Shown here: positions 22,411 to 34,273 of the stretch, one piece after another
Numbering within the stretch: position 1 is the first letter of the stretch
How the letters are laid out: each line of letters starts with the position of its first letter
From: Oscarella lobularis
Taxonomy: Eukaryota; Porifera; Homoscleromorpha; Homosclerophorida; Oscarellidae
Direction: 5' to 3'
Assembly (NCBI RefSeq): GCF_947507565.1
Contig: NC_089192.1
Location: 558,001 to 622,000 of the forward strand
Length of the DNA stretch: 64,000 nucleotides
Position numbers and translations under genes: made by a program
The notes under the pieces: generated by a model
Told to the model about the DNA's origin: nothing
What the model saw: the letters and a program-made list of their open reading frames with translations, nothing else
The model's database searches: none

Positions 22411-25400
22411 GATGGAGGTCGCGAAATTTGGAGTTTTGCTCGCTGTTGCGATGGCGTTTGGTCATTACGTAAAAGCTAGTGAATCGGGTACAAAGGTCTA
22501 GTAACTCGTGTCCTCGTAATAAAGTTTCTCAGACGTGAAATTGGATCTCAACGCCGTTGGAGCTGTCATGGAATTTGGACTGAAAAGCCCGTTGCATGCT
22601 GAAAGTTACTATGGACTTGCTATTGATGGAGATTTAGACCCTGACTGGGCCAAGTGTGCGGCCTCAAATTTTGCTGAACAAACTGATATCTTGATCGATC
22701 TTCGAGGCATTTATCCTGTCGACCGCATTGCTTTATCATCGCGTCTTTCGTATGCCGCTGGTGCAGAAATATTTGTTGGAAATTCAAGTTTTGCGGAAAG
22801 AATCCAGACTCAATGTGGAGGCAAACATCCTGAAGGCGCCGATGGATCGTTTACTGAGTTTAGGTGCTCTACCACTGTTTGGATTCAGTACATACGAATA
22901 CGAAAATCTAGTAAAGGAAAATTTTGGGATTCATGGTCTTTGCAAATATGTGAAGTAGCTGTGCATCACCTTGGTTAGGTAGACAAAATCTCCAGAAATA
23001 AGGCTAATTTCCTTATTTGTAGATCATAAATATGATCTCGGTAGAATGAATGCTCAGCTGCAGTTTGAATTATCCGGACCATATCTAGAGGTTGGCAGTA
23101 GCTATGAGATGGCTACTGATGGTGAACTTGACAAGTGTGTCCAAAGCATTCAATGGAGTGGAGGGGAGACTGTATGGCTAAAGATTGACTTGAAGAGATT
23201 TTACTTTGTGACTAAGGTCTTGGTCCTAGCTCCAAAATCTCAGTCTGGCAAAGTGTACGTCAGTAACACGTTGGACTTTCTGATGATGACGAGATGTCAT
23301 CAGAGCGGTAATCACTTTCACTGCTCTGGGTCTCATCAAGTGCGTCATATAACTATTGTTATCAACAGTCAGAAGGGGGAAAGAAGTAAGGTGTGTGAAG
23401 TTGAAGTTTTCTACAAACAGGACCCCAGATTACCTTGTCAATATCTTCCTCATCTCCCGAATTCAACTGCAGTCACTGATTGGAAAACCGCGACGTACAC
23501 GTGCATCAATAATCGCGTTCCTGAAACCCAAACCATAACTTGTCAGAACGGACATTGGAGCGGAATCTTAGAACAGTGTAAACGTAAGGGCTCGGCAAAC
23601 GAAATTTTCAAAGCTCATTTTCTGCTTTCTAGTCAAAACATGTCCTGATCTTATTCATCCCATTCATGGCAAAATTACATTGCCGTTTGAAAAAAACGTT
23701 CGGGAGTACCGTTACGTATAGCTGTTCAACTTGCTATAGAATGCGTGGAAATAACAAAAGGCAGTGTCAGGTGGCAGACGACAGAAAATCTTTGAAGTGG
23801 TCAGGATCAGAGCCTACCTGCAGGGGTACCACCAAAATGATCTGGTAGGGACACATGTTTCCAGCGTTTATTAATTAGGGAGGGAAACATGTTTCCAGCG
23901 TTTATTCATTAGGTAGGGGAACATGTTTCTAGCGTTTATTCATTAGGTAGGGAAACATGTTTCCATTAGGTAGGGAAACATGTTTTCAGCGTTTTTTCAT
24001 TAGGTAGGGGAACATGTTTCCAGCGTCTATTTATTAGGTAGGGAAACATTTTTCCAGCGTTTAATCATTAGGTAGGGGAACGTGTTTCCATCGTTTATTC
24101 ATTAGGTAGGGAAGCATGTTTCCAGTGTTTATTCTTTAGGTAGGGAAACATGTTTTCAGCGTTTATTCATTAGGTAGGGAAACATGTTTCCAGCGTTTTT
24201 TCATTAGGTATGGGAACATGTTTCCAGCGTTTATTTATTAGGTAGGGAAACATGCTTCCAGCGTTTTTCATTAGGTAGGGAAACATGTTTCCAGTGTTTA
24301 TTCATAAGGAGTACGTACACGCCTGCCGGTATATATACACCGCCTGCCGGAATATATACACCGCCTGCCGGAATATATACACCGCCTGCCGGAATATATA
24401 CACCGCTTGCCGGAACATATACACCGCTTGCCGGCGGAGTACGTACACGCCTGCCGGTATATATACACCGCCTGCCGGCGGAGTACGTACACGCCTGCCG
24501 GTATATATACACCGCCTGCCGGAATATATACACCGCCTGCCGGAATATATACACCGCCTGCCTATATACACCGCCTGCCGGAATATATACACCGCTTGCC
24601 GGCGGAATACGTACACGCCTGCCGGTATATATACACCGCCTGCCGGCGGAGTACGTACACCGCTTGCCGGAATATATACACCGCTTGCCGGAATATATAC
24701 ACCGCCTGCCGGTATATATACACCGCCTGCCGACGGAGTACGTACACCGTTTGCCGGAATATATACACCGCTTGCCGGAATATATACACCGCCTGCCGGT
24801 ATATATACACCGCCTGCCGGCGGAGTACGTACACCGCTTGCCGGAATATATACACCGCTTGCCGGAATATATACACCGCCTGCCGGCGGAGTACGTACAC
24901 CGCTTGCCGGAATATATACACCGCCTGCCGGTATATATACACCGCCTGCCGACGGAGTACGTACACCGCTTGCCGGAATATATACACCACTTGCCGGAAT
25001 ATATACACCGCCTGCCGGCGGAGTACGTACACCGCTTGCCGGAATATATACACCGCCTGCCGGTATATATACACCGCCTGCCGACGGAGTACGTACACCG
25101 CTTGCCGGAATATATACACCGCTTGCCGGAATATATACACCGCCTGCCGGCGGAGTACGTACACCGCTTGCCGGAATATATACACCGCTTGCCGGAATAT
25201 ATACACCGCCTGCCGGCGGAGTACGTACACCGCTTGCCGGAATATATACACCGCCTGCCGGTATATATACACCGCCTGCCGACGGAGTACGTACACCGCT
25301 TGCCGGAATATATACACCGCTTGCCGGAATATATACACCGCCTGCCGACGGAGTACGTACACCGCTTGCCGGAATATATACACCGCTTGCCGGAATATAT

Positions 25401-27305
25401 ACACCGCCTGCCGGCGGATACGTACACCGCTTGCCGTAATATATACACCGCTTGCCGGAATATATACACCGCCTGCCGGTATATATACACCGCCTGCCGG
25501 CGGAGTACGTACACCGCTTGCCGGAATATATACACCGCTTGCCGGAATATATACACCGCCTGCCGGCGGAGTACGTACACCGCTTGCCGGAATATATACA
25601 CCGCTTGCCGGAATATATACACCGCCTGCCGGCGGAGTACGTACACCGCTTGCCGGAATATATACACCGCTTGCCGGAATATATACACCGCTTGCCGGAA
25701 TATATACACCGCTTGCCGGAATATATACACCGCCTGCCGGCGGAGTACGTACACCGCTTGCCGGAATATATACACCGCTTGCTGGAATATATACACCGCC
25801 TGCCGGCGGATACGTACACCGCTTGCCGTAATATATACACCGCTTGCCGGAATATATACACCGCCTGCCGGCGGAGTACGTACACCGCTTGCCGGAATAT
25901 ATACACCGCTTGCCGGAATATATACACCGCCTGCCGGCGGAGTACGTACACGGCTTGCCGGAATATATACACCGGTTGCTGGAATATATACACCGCCTGC
26001 CGGCGGAGTACGTACACCGCTTGCCGGAATATATACACCGCTTGCAGGAATATATACACCGCCTGCCGGCGGAGTACGTACACCGCTTGCCGGCGGAGTA
26101 CGTACACCGCTTGCCGGAATATATACACCGCCTGCCGGCGGAGTACGTACACCGCTTGCCGGAATATATACACCGCTTGCCGGAATATATACACCGCCTG
26201 CCGGCGGAGTACGTACACCGCTTGCCGGAATATATACACCGCTTGCTGGAATATATACACCGCCTGCCGGCGGAGTACGTACACGGCTTGCCGGAATATA
26301 TACACCGGTTGCTGGAATATATACACCGCCTGCCGGCGGAGTACGTACACCGCTTGCCGGAATATATACACCGCTTGCAGGAATATATACACCGCCTGCC
26401 GGCGGAGTACGTACACCGCTTGCCGGAATATATACACCGCCTGCCGGCGGAGTACGTACACCGCTTGCCGGCGGAGTACGTACACCGCTTGCCGGAATAT
26501 ATACACCGCCTGCCGGCGGAGTACGTACACCGCTTGCCGGAATATATACACCGCTTGCCGGAATATATACACCGCCTGCCGGCGGAGTACGTACACCGCT
26601 TGCCGGAATATATACACCGCTTGCTGGAATATATACACCGCCTGCCGGCGGATACGTACACCGCTTGCCTTAATATATACACCGCTTGCCGGAATATATA
26701 CACCGCCTGCCGGTATATATACACCGCCTGCCGGCGGAGTACGTACACCGCTTGCCGGAATATATACACCGCTTGCCGGAATATATACACCGCCTGCCGG
26801 CGGAGTACGTACACCGCTTGCCGGAATATATACACCGCCTGCCGAAATATATACACCGTTTGCCGGAATATATACACCGCCTGCCGGAATATATACACCG
26901 CCTGCCGGCGGAGTACGTACTGGTAGGGAAGCATGTTTCCAGTGTTTATTCTTTAGGTAGGGAAACATGTTTCTAGCGTTTATTCATTAGGTAGGGAAAC
27001 ATGTTTCCAGCGTTTTTTCATTAGGTAAGGAAATATGTTTCCATTAGGTAGGGAAACATGTTTCCAGCCTTTATTGATCAATAAAGTCCTCCGTATAGTT
27101 TTCCGTATGTTTAGTTGTTCACTGTGGAGACGCTCCAGTTGTTGATAATGCTATCGTTAAAGTCATATCAAAAGTCTGCGGTGGCACTGCGTCTTACAAG
27201 TGCAAAGGAGACGCGACGCTGTTTGGAATCTCGCATCTGTTTTGCAGTCCCGATGGAAAATGGCTGGGTACAGTGCCAGTATGTGCCAGTGTCCCTGGAA
27301 AGTAA
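22411..27305 (+). CDS. Secreted FTP-lectin-like and sushi-domain protein
   Basis: The start at 22,411 opens a signal peptide (FGVLLAVAMAFGHYVKA). Two related domains of about 140 residues follow. They resemble fucolectin/F5-8C galactose-binding-like domains (GLAIDGDLDPDWAKC, DILIDLRGIYPVDRIALSSR; then EMATDGELDKC, VWLKIDLKRFYFVTKV). Sushi/CCP domains come next: LPCQYLPHLPNSTAV...TCQNGHWSG, then TCPDLIHPIHG...SGSEPTC, then HCGDAPVV...PDGKW up to TAA at 27,305. The second sushi domain is interrupted by a seven-A run near 23,690 that puts its two halves in different frames. This is a real frameshift, an assembly error or a missed intron. The intron 23,826-27,114 is filled by minisatellite. The likely role is extracellular glycan binding, perhaps in defence or adhesion. 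Confidence 0.8.
23842..24303. repeat. 34-bp minisatellite, left block
   Basis: About 13 imperfect copies of a 34-bp unit, roughly aggtagggaaacatgtttcc followed by agcgtttattcatt. Each unit contains the perfect 14-bp palindrome GGAAACATGTTTCC. Some units are short or carry single-base changes. It lies inside the intron of the FTP/sushi gene. Confidence 0.95.
24304..26920. repeat. 21/24-bp palindromic minisatellite with 66-bp higher order
   Basis: About 2.6 kb (around 120 monomers) of two alternating units: a 21-mer ggaatatatacaccgcttgc plus c, and a 24-mer that starts ggcggagtacgtacaccgc. They commonly run 24-21-21, giving a 66-bp period, with variants (ggtatatata, gacggagtac, ctggaatat). Both lengths are multiples of three and free of stops, so most of the six frames stay open for hundreds of codons. 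Those ORFs are by-products of the repeat. The 24-mer core GCGGaGTACGTACaCCGC is a near-perfect palindrome. The block interrupts the 34-bp minisatellite. Confidence 0.95.
26921..27075. repeat. 34-bp minisatellite, right block
   Basis: About four more copies of the same 34-bp unit found at 23,842-24,303, in the same orientation. The large palindromic array therefore sits inside, or grew within, an older 34-bp array. Confidence 0.93.
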
Positions 27306-27497
27306 CTTGGACGTATGTCTTTTTTTAGTGTATGTGTACTTGGGCCGTCATTCACGTGATGTCGCATGTTTTTCGTCGTTTCCGCATTCTGCGCAGCCCG
27401 ACGCCGCGTTTAGCGCCTAAAAAGTGACGATCCGAACCAAAAGTACAAACTATTCGATACACACTTTTCTTCTTTGTTAATTTATGTGTGTCGTTTA

Positions 27498-27690
27498 GTT
27501 ATTCACTGTGGAGACCCTCCAATCGTAGACAAGGCAACGCATAGCTTCACGTCAAAAGTCTGCTGTGGCGTTGCTACATACAGACCAATGTTAATGAAGG
27601 AGCACTCGATCATGCTAGGCAGCCGACACCTCGTCTGCAGTCCAGAGGGTCAATGACTGGAAACACGACCTGTATGCGTCCACGTAGCTC
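27498..27690 (+). pseudogene. Degenerate duplicate of the last sushi exon
   Basis: After a TTTAG acceptor the sequence reads VIHCGDPPIVDKATHSFTSK and then KVCCGVATY, ending VCSPEGQ-TGA. This parallels the terminal exon at 27,115 (VVHCGDAPVV...CSPDGKW). The TGA falls where the intact exon has the Trp codon, and after it the frame resumes as ETRPVCV. It is a recent exon duplicate with a premature stop. It is probably unused, because the gene already stops at 27,305. Confidence 0.6.
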
Positions 27691-27764
27691 ATAAGTAAGA
27701 ACGGAGTCTTAGAATAATTTTTTGCTCTTGTTTTTATTAGTACAATTATTATCAATTTCTGATG

Positions 27765-28184
27765 TCAAGAAAAGAAGCTCTCGTTCATTTCGCTGGGCTG
27801 AAGGCCCATGTTCAATAGGGCACGATCTCGCAGTTTCGTTTTCTCCAGTTTTCTCGTCTGCTGGGCCTTCTGCGCTTCCAATATCTCCTCTATCGGTACC
27901 TTTTTCAGTTTTCTCGCCGGATGGTCGTCCGACTTGTCGTCGACGTCGTCGTACTCGCCCAAGAGGACGACGCTCTCGCCGCGCACGATAAAAATGCCCC
28001 GCTGAATGTCTCCGTACTCCGAATCGACGTGAATTCGTTCGATCGTGTCCTGGAGCAGCAGATTGGCGAACTGATCGATGCTGCGTAGGACGCCGATCAA
28101 CGTGCGCCCGTCTCGAAGTACGACGAGCAGTCGCTTATCGACTTCGTCGATGAGACTCGCCGTACCGGGAAGATATCCAGCCAT
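27765..28184 (-). CDS. LSM1: U6 snRNA-associated Sm-like protein LSm1
   Basis: Single-exon gene of 139 residues. Sm motif 1 is seen in RLLVVLRDGRTLIGVLRSID and Sm motif 2 in RGIFIVRGESVVLLGEYD, joined by QFANLLLQDTIERIHV. The C-terminal helix (VPIEEILEAQKAQQTRKLEK) is the LSm1-specific extension. In eukaryotes LSm1 joins LSm2-7 in the cytoplasmic ring that binds oligoadenylated mRNA 3' ends and promotes decapping. It is divergent from NPC1, with 181 bp between the start codons. Confidence 0.95.
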   Translation of the reverse strand: MAGYLPGTASLIDEVDKRLLVVLRDGRTLIGVLRSIDQFANLLLQDTIERIHVDSEYGDIQRGIFIVRGESVVLLGEYDDVDDKSDDHPARKLKKVPIEEILEAQKAQQTRKLEKTKLRDRALLNMGLQPSEMNESFFS

Positions 28185-28365
28185 GGATCAATAAATAAAT
28201 ATTCACGTGGGTATCGAGGTAGCACGCGGTTGGGCGTTTTCCCTAGAATCCCGTACGGTAGGGCAGGCACGAGTTGGAACCGACGCCGATTCGTCATTCT
28301 TCAGTTACGCATCGCTCGAGCGGCCGAGAAACCACGTCAGAGCCGAAAAAGAGTGCGACAGAACC

Positions 28366-31300
28366 ATGAAGACAATCGTCGCGCGCCTAATCGTCCCGTT
28401 CATCGCGCTAACAGTAAGAACCGACCCCCCGCGGCATCCTCAAGCGCGAAAACAAGCGCCACGGCACCAAATCGCTCTATTTTACCATTCAAAAAGCCGT
28501 TCATCTCGCGATCGTAGACGGATCACGTGCTGAGACCTCACACACACACGCGCCTCTCTTTTCGCACTCTAGATTCCTTTTTCGTTCGCCGACGAAGGCC
28601 ACTGCATTTGGTACGGCCAATGCGGTCCGGGCGCGCAAGGCATCGTCAACTGCGCCTACAACGGCACGGCGAAACTCCTCCGCGAGCAACCAAACGGCGT
28701 CGAAGCGCTCGCGAAATTGAAGGACTTTTGTCCGAATTTATACGAAGGAAACGACACGCGTACGTGCTGCGATTACAATCAGGTCATGGCGTTGACGACG
28801 CAGATGAACGTTCCCGAGCAATTTTTCAGGTATGGGGGTGGTCGCGTTGTTTGGGGTGGAAGGGAGGGACCGAATCACGCCACCGGAAAGAGTGGTAGCG
28901 AAGTCGACTTTCAGTCTTCCCATATCACGCCATTGAGAAATGGGGGCGATTGTCTAAGATTAGGATGTAGGTTAGAATAGCCTTTGGTACCCTGTAGCAC
29001 TGCGTCGAGTTGTGTCGTAATCTCAAGTTTACGAATTTGCGGCTTTTGGATTTCCGTCTCCCGAGTGTCACACCACCCGAAGAATGACACTTATTATTCA
29101 CGGAAGATCAAATTAGAGAGGAACCTTATATAATATAATTAGGATGTAGTCAGTAGAAAATGATGAAAAGTGAAAGCCTTAATACAGTCAGTTGTGACGT
29201 AATTCAACCATACGAACCTCCCCAATACGTTTATGCATTATTTCTTATTATTATTATTTTCTTCTCCTCTAGTCGTTGCCCAAGTTGCTGGTACAACTTC
29301 CGCGACGTCTTCTGCACGTCAACCTGCCATCCGCAGCAATCCCTCTTCATGGACGTCATAAAGACGGACTGCTCGAAAAAAGACGAACCCGCCTGTCAAG
29401 TGACTCACGTCGACTTCCGCCTCGACGCCACCTACGGCAACACGGTCTACAACTCGTGCCTCTACGTTCAATTTCCCTCCGGTCAAGAACGCGTTCTGAG
29501 CACGATGTGCGGCTCTCACACGGCGGACACGTGCACGCCTCAAGACTTCTTCTCCTATCTCGGCACGACGAACAACGGCTTCGCTCCCTTTCAAATCGAC
29601 TTCAAAATCGAGAAAAATCAAACGTTGCCTACGTATACTCGACGCTCCTATCGATGCAACGAGACGCTCAACGGCACCGATTGCGGCTTCGCGTGCGCGT
29701 GCGTCGACTGTCCGAGCGCCTGTCCGCCGCCTCAACCGATCCCCGCCTCCAAACCGTCCTTCGAGATATATCACATCGACGGGATTCTATTTATTATGGC
29801 GTGCATATACGGATCGTTCGTCGTGATATTTTTCATCGGAGTCGTTATTTCGTGTGTGGTCAAAAGACTCAATTCGAGACGGGAAGACGAGGAGGAGAAT
29901 TATGTTTCCTCTTCTCCCTACGGCGCCGTTTCGAATCCGTACGCGGCGCCGCACGAAGACGTTCAGCGTCTCCTGGGTTCTTCCGGATCGTCGGTCAACG
30001 GCGACGGCGACTCGTCGCGTCGCTCCCTTTCACCGGAAACCGAAGAAGAGATCCTGAATCGTGCCGGTTGTCTCGTGCGAATCGGTCTCGTCTTGGAGGA
30101 GAAACTGATGCTGTTCTTTCGCTGGTGGGGTCAGCTCTGCTGCGAGCATCCCTTCAAGGTGATTTTCGGTTCGATCGTCGTCATCGGCGCGTTGACGTGC
30201 GGCGTTCTGCGCGTTCAAATTACGACGGATCCCGTCGAATTGTGGTCCATGCCGACGAGCGAGTCGAGACTCCAGAAGGATTATTTCGACGAGCACTTTG
30301 GGCCGTTTTATCGAACGGAGCAGGTCATTATCACGGCGCCGAACGTTTCCGGATCGGAATATCTCGTGCAGACGGGGACGAATGTCTATAAGGTTTATTT
30401 TGGATCGGCTCTTCAGAAAAAAGTGTTAGATGAGGTAAGAGGTGCAGCCCAATAATTATAAGATATTTAGAGAGATGGGTTTTCTTTTTAGGTTTTTGAT
30501 TTTCAAGATCACATCATGAACATTGTTGGCAACTATACGACGGATAATGGCACTGTCATTCCCGTCGGGTTGAACGACATCTGCTTTCAGCCGCTTGCGC
30601 CTGATAACGACAACTGCGCCATAACGAGCGTTCTCAATTACTTCCAGAACAATCGGACCATCTTCAATCACGTACGCGGTTATCACGCCGCCGGGATATT
30701 CATAAAAATTGCGGATTATCACGATCATCTCATGTATTGCACTAGGTACATGTCTCCCTCTTCATTCCTCCCTTTGCTCTTTCACTAAAGAGCGCTTTCC
30801 TTTAGGGATCCGACGTCAGTCAATTCTTCGTATCTTCATGAATCGTGTCTAGGCAACTTTGGGGGTCCTGTCTATCCTAACGTAGCATTGGGTGGATATG
30901 ACGGTGAGATTAGGCCGTTGGGAGCCTGCGAGACGTCTATCTTTATCTGTCTTGTAGACTCGGGCACTGTTCCCGACTATGTGAGCGCGGAAACGCTCGT
31001 TCTCACTTTCACCGTGAACAATCACTTGGATAAGAAGCGCAACGCCAAGGCAGAAGCGTGGGAAGCAGCGTAAGATTATAAACGTTAGAAAAAAAAAAGA
31101 AAAATGAAATAACAATCTCCTTAGATTTTTGGACTACGTCCAGAATTACCACAGTGACCTGATTCATATCTCCTACTCAGCCGAGGCAAGAAAAATTACA
31201 ATTATTTAAACCCGAATTAATTTTATATACAGAGATCCGTGGAAGACGAAATCGATCGAGAAAGCGCCTCTGACGTCCTTACCATAGCAATCAGCTATCT

Positions 31301-34273
31301 CCTCATGTTCATCTACGTTGCATTTTTCCTCGGTCACATCAGCTCCGCCGATAGACTTCTCGTTAGAACCACCCTTTATTATTTTCCTTCCCGAGACCCC
31401 TTCATATATTCCTCTAGATTGATACTAAAATCTCTCTTGGCTTGGCTGGGGTTATCATGGTCTTAGCCGCCGTCGCCGCATCGATTGGTTTATTCAGTTA
31501 CCTCTCCATTCCCCTTACTCTGATCGTCGTCGAAGTGATACCCTTCCTATGTCTCGCTGTCGGCGTCGACAATATATTTATCCTCGTTCAAGCGTTACAG
31601 GTGGGGGCAGAGTACTGTGTGATGCCATTGGATGATTAGGCGAGGTCTTTAGCGCGACGTCGCCGATCCCGGGGAGACGCTGGAGCAGCAGGTGGGCCGC
31701 ATTCTCGGTCGAGTTGCGCCGAGCATGCTATTGACGTCTATTTCCGAATCACTCGCTTTTGGATTAGGTAGATTTTCATATTAGTCACCTATAAGGATTT
31801 CAGTTTTTTTTCCTGTGTGGGGTAGGGGCTTTGACGCCTATGCCGGCTGTGCGCAATTTTTCGTTATACGCAGCTGTTGCAATATTTCTGGACTTTCTTC
31901 TACAGGTTAGTCTATCCCAATAGATATTTTGTATGTAATCGTAACATCTTATTGTTTCTATTTTAGGTGACCTGCTTTGTTGCTTTGCTGTTTCTCGACA
32001 CGAAGCGACAGCAGAAAAAACGCTTGGACATTGCGTGCTGCGTCAAAATTAAATCGGCCAATGACTTGCAGTCCCACACAAAAGGCATCGTCTATCGTCT
32101 CATAAAGAAATACTACGCCCCGTTTCTCATGAATGGCATCGTACGCGTCTTCGTGGTAAAGAAAAAAAAAGAGCAAGAGAAAAATAATCAACTTTAATTT
32201 TCTCTCTTCTCAGATGGTTCTTTTTACGGGACTTTTTGCAGCCAGCATCGTCGGCATGATGCACCTCCACGTCGGCTTAGACCAGAAACTTTCATTTCCA
32301 AAGGATTCCTACCTTCAGGATTACTACAGCGACATGGCGAAGTATCTCAGTACGGGCCCTCCGCTTTATTTCGTCGTCAAAGGCGGCATCGACTATCGGA
32401 AGCCGGAAGAACAGAATAAAATCTGCGGTCTTCCCGGATGTAACAATAATTCCATAGTGCAACAGCTAACTCATTATTCGGAGATAAAAGACTAGTAAGT
32501 CACGGGAGTGCAGAGTCGGGGAGGGAGCGAAAAAAAAACCCGTGATTACCAAAGTAGTGGTCTCGATTACGTAGTGAAGATATCCTATTGAATTAAATAA
32601 GCATATGAGGAATTGTCGGGGCTCTGGGATTTGGATTCTATTAGGAGAGCTCGTCCTTATGCGTTTTCTCTCTTGTAGTTCGACGATAGCATTGGCGCCG
32701 AATTCTTGGCTGGACGACTATCTGTCGTGGGTCAGTCCCCAGTCTCAATGCTGTCGCGTATTCAAAGACTCTAAGGACTTTTGCTCGACGTATAACTGTA
32801 AGAGTATATCGGTTTGGTGTTAGGCGCCCCCGTGGACTTGGCGTTTTTTACAGATCCTCTCAATGATCCCAATTGCACCAAGTGTCTTCAGCCGAATGAC
32901 CTCCTCACCTGTTTCAGTCCGCACGAGGATCAATTCATGCACTTTCTAGACTTGTTTCTGAAAGATAATCCCAACGTTCACTGTGCAAAAGGGTGAGTCC
33001 GATGACGTAGGATCAATGCCAAAGAGACAATGTCTCGTTTCTAGTGGCCACGCTGCCTATCAATCAGCCGTCGATTTGGGTCCACTTCCAAATAAGACTG
33101 CCAATCAGGCTATAGAAGGTAGGGTATTTTTGATTTGTTTAGCTTGAATTAGAATGCCCCTCCCTTTAGCTACTTATCTCATGACGTATCACACCGTACT
33201 CAAAGACGACACCGACTACATTCAAGCGATGAAAAGAGCGCGAGAAATCGCGCAGAATCTTACTCAATCTCTAAATGGAAGCTCGAGCGTTTTTCCGTAC
33301 AGGTAAAGGCAGAGAGAGGGAGGTATTACTAATACATTATTTATTTGGTATTTTCTCTAGCGTTTTCTACGTGTTTTATGAGCAGTATCTTTCTGTGGCT
33401 CCCTCGGCTGCATTCAATTTGGGCATCTGCGCTGGTAAGGCCTTCTCCCCGCCCCTTGCCGTTATTTATTGGATTATTAGTGGCAATCTTTATTGTGACA
33501 TTTATTCTGCTCGGCTGCAGCGTCATGTCGGCGTTCACTGTCACCCTAACCGTCGCTATGATCGTTGTGGATATCATGGGAATGATGTGGGCGTGGGGAA
33601 TTTCCTTCAATGCCATATCCGTCGTCAATCTCGTCATGGTAGGCCAATATGGGAGAGAAGAAAAGGGCATTCTCAGTAATTATGTCTAATTAAGGCGACG
33701 GGAATAGCGGTCGAATTCTGCGCGCACATCGTACGCGCCTTTGCGCTGAGTCGCGCCAAGGGGGCTGAAAGACGAGCACAAGCAGCACTCTCAGAAATGG
33801 GCTCATCAGTAAGAGAAACTAACACTTGTGTTCCTAGACTCGAATTTTTTTTTCTTCAGGTTCTCAGTGGAATCACTCTGACCAAGTGCCTCGGTATCAT
33901 CGTTCTCGCCTTCTCCAAATCTCAGCTCTTCGAAGTTTTCTACTTTCGAATGTACCTCGGCATCGTCGTCTTCGGCGCGACGCACGGCCTCATCTTCCTC
34001 CCCGTCCTCCTCACCTACATCGGCCCATCGGCCATGCCGTCCCCCGAGTCCGTTTTGAAGAATTTACCCGTCGTCGAGCGACGACAGCGATCTCCGTACT
34101 CGCCTCGCTCGGGAACCAGCCCACTTATTCATTCTCCTACGAGGGTTCGTAGTCCGCCGGCGTCTTCGCCGCCGCGGATCCAACCCTCAGAGACATCGGC
34201 ACTTTATCCGAAGTTGCCTCAACCTGCGGAAATTCCGCGAGAGCGTTCGAGACGCGTGCAGGCGGGGCAATAG
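28366..34273 (+). CDS. NPC1: NPC intracellular cholesterol transporter 1
   Basis: About 21 exons, all junctions in phase. A signal peptide is followed by the sterol-binding N-terminal domain ([36 protein letters not shown]), the first membrane helix, a serine-rich cytosolic loop, and middle luminal domains ([40 protein letters not shown]). The sterol-sensing domain covers VISYLLMF-like to [14 protein letters not shown]. Then come the cysteine-rich loop (SQCCRV) and the C-terminal helices ([34 protein letters not shown]). In animals NPC1 exports cholesterol from late endosomes and lysosomes. An extra proline/serine-rich tail of about 80 residues replaces the usual C-terminal dileucine. The motif EDVQRLL, a possible lysosomal sorting signal, lies instead in the first cytosolic loop. 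One intron uses a GC donor (31,186). Confidence 0.96.

Noticed and set aside
23842-24303. TTAGG-containing 34-bp repeats as interstitial telomere sequence
   Set aside because: TTAGG occurs once per 34-bp unit and is not in head-to-tail hexamer arrays, so there is no telomere-like structure.
24231-26976. Very long open frames (up to about 890 codons) on both strands
   Set aside because: They are created by stop-free tandem units of 21 and 24 bp, are open in several frames at once, and lie in an intron of the sushi gene.
29276-30391. 371-codon alternative frame inside NPC1 exon 3
   Set aside because: It overlaps the conserved NPC1 frame and is an arginine/leucine-rich shadow caused by GC-rich codon use.
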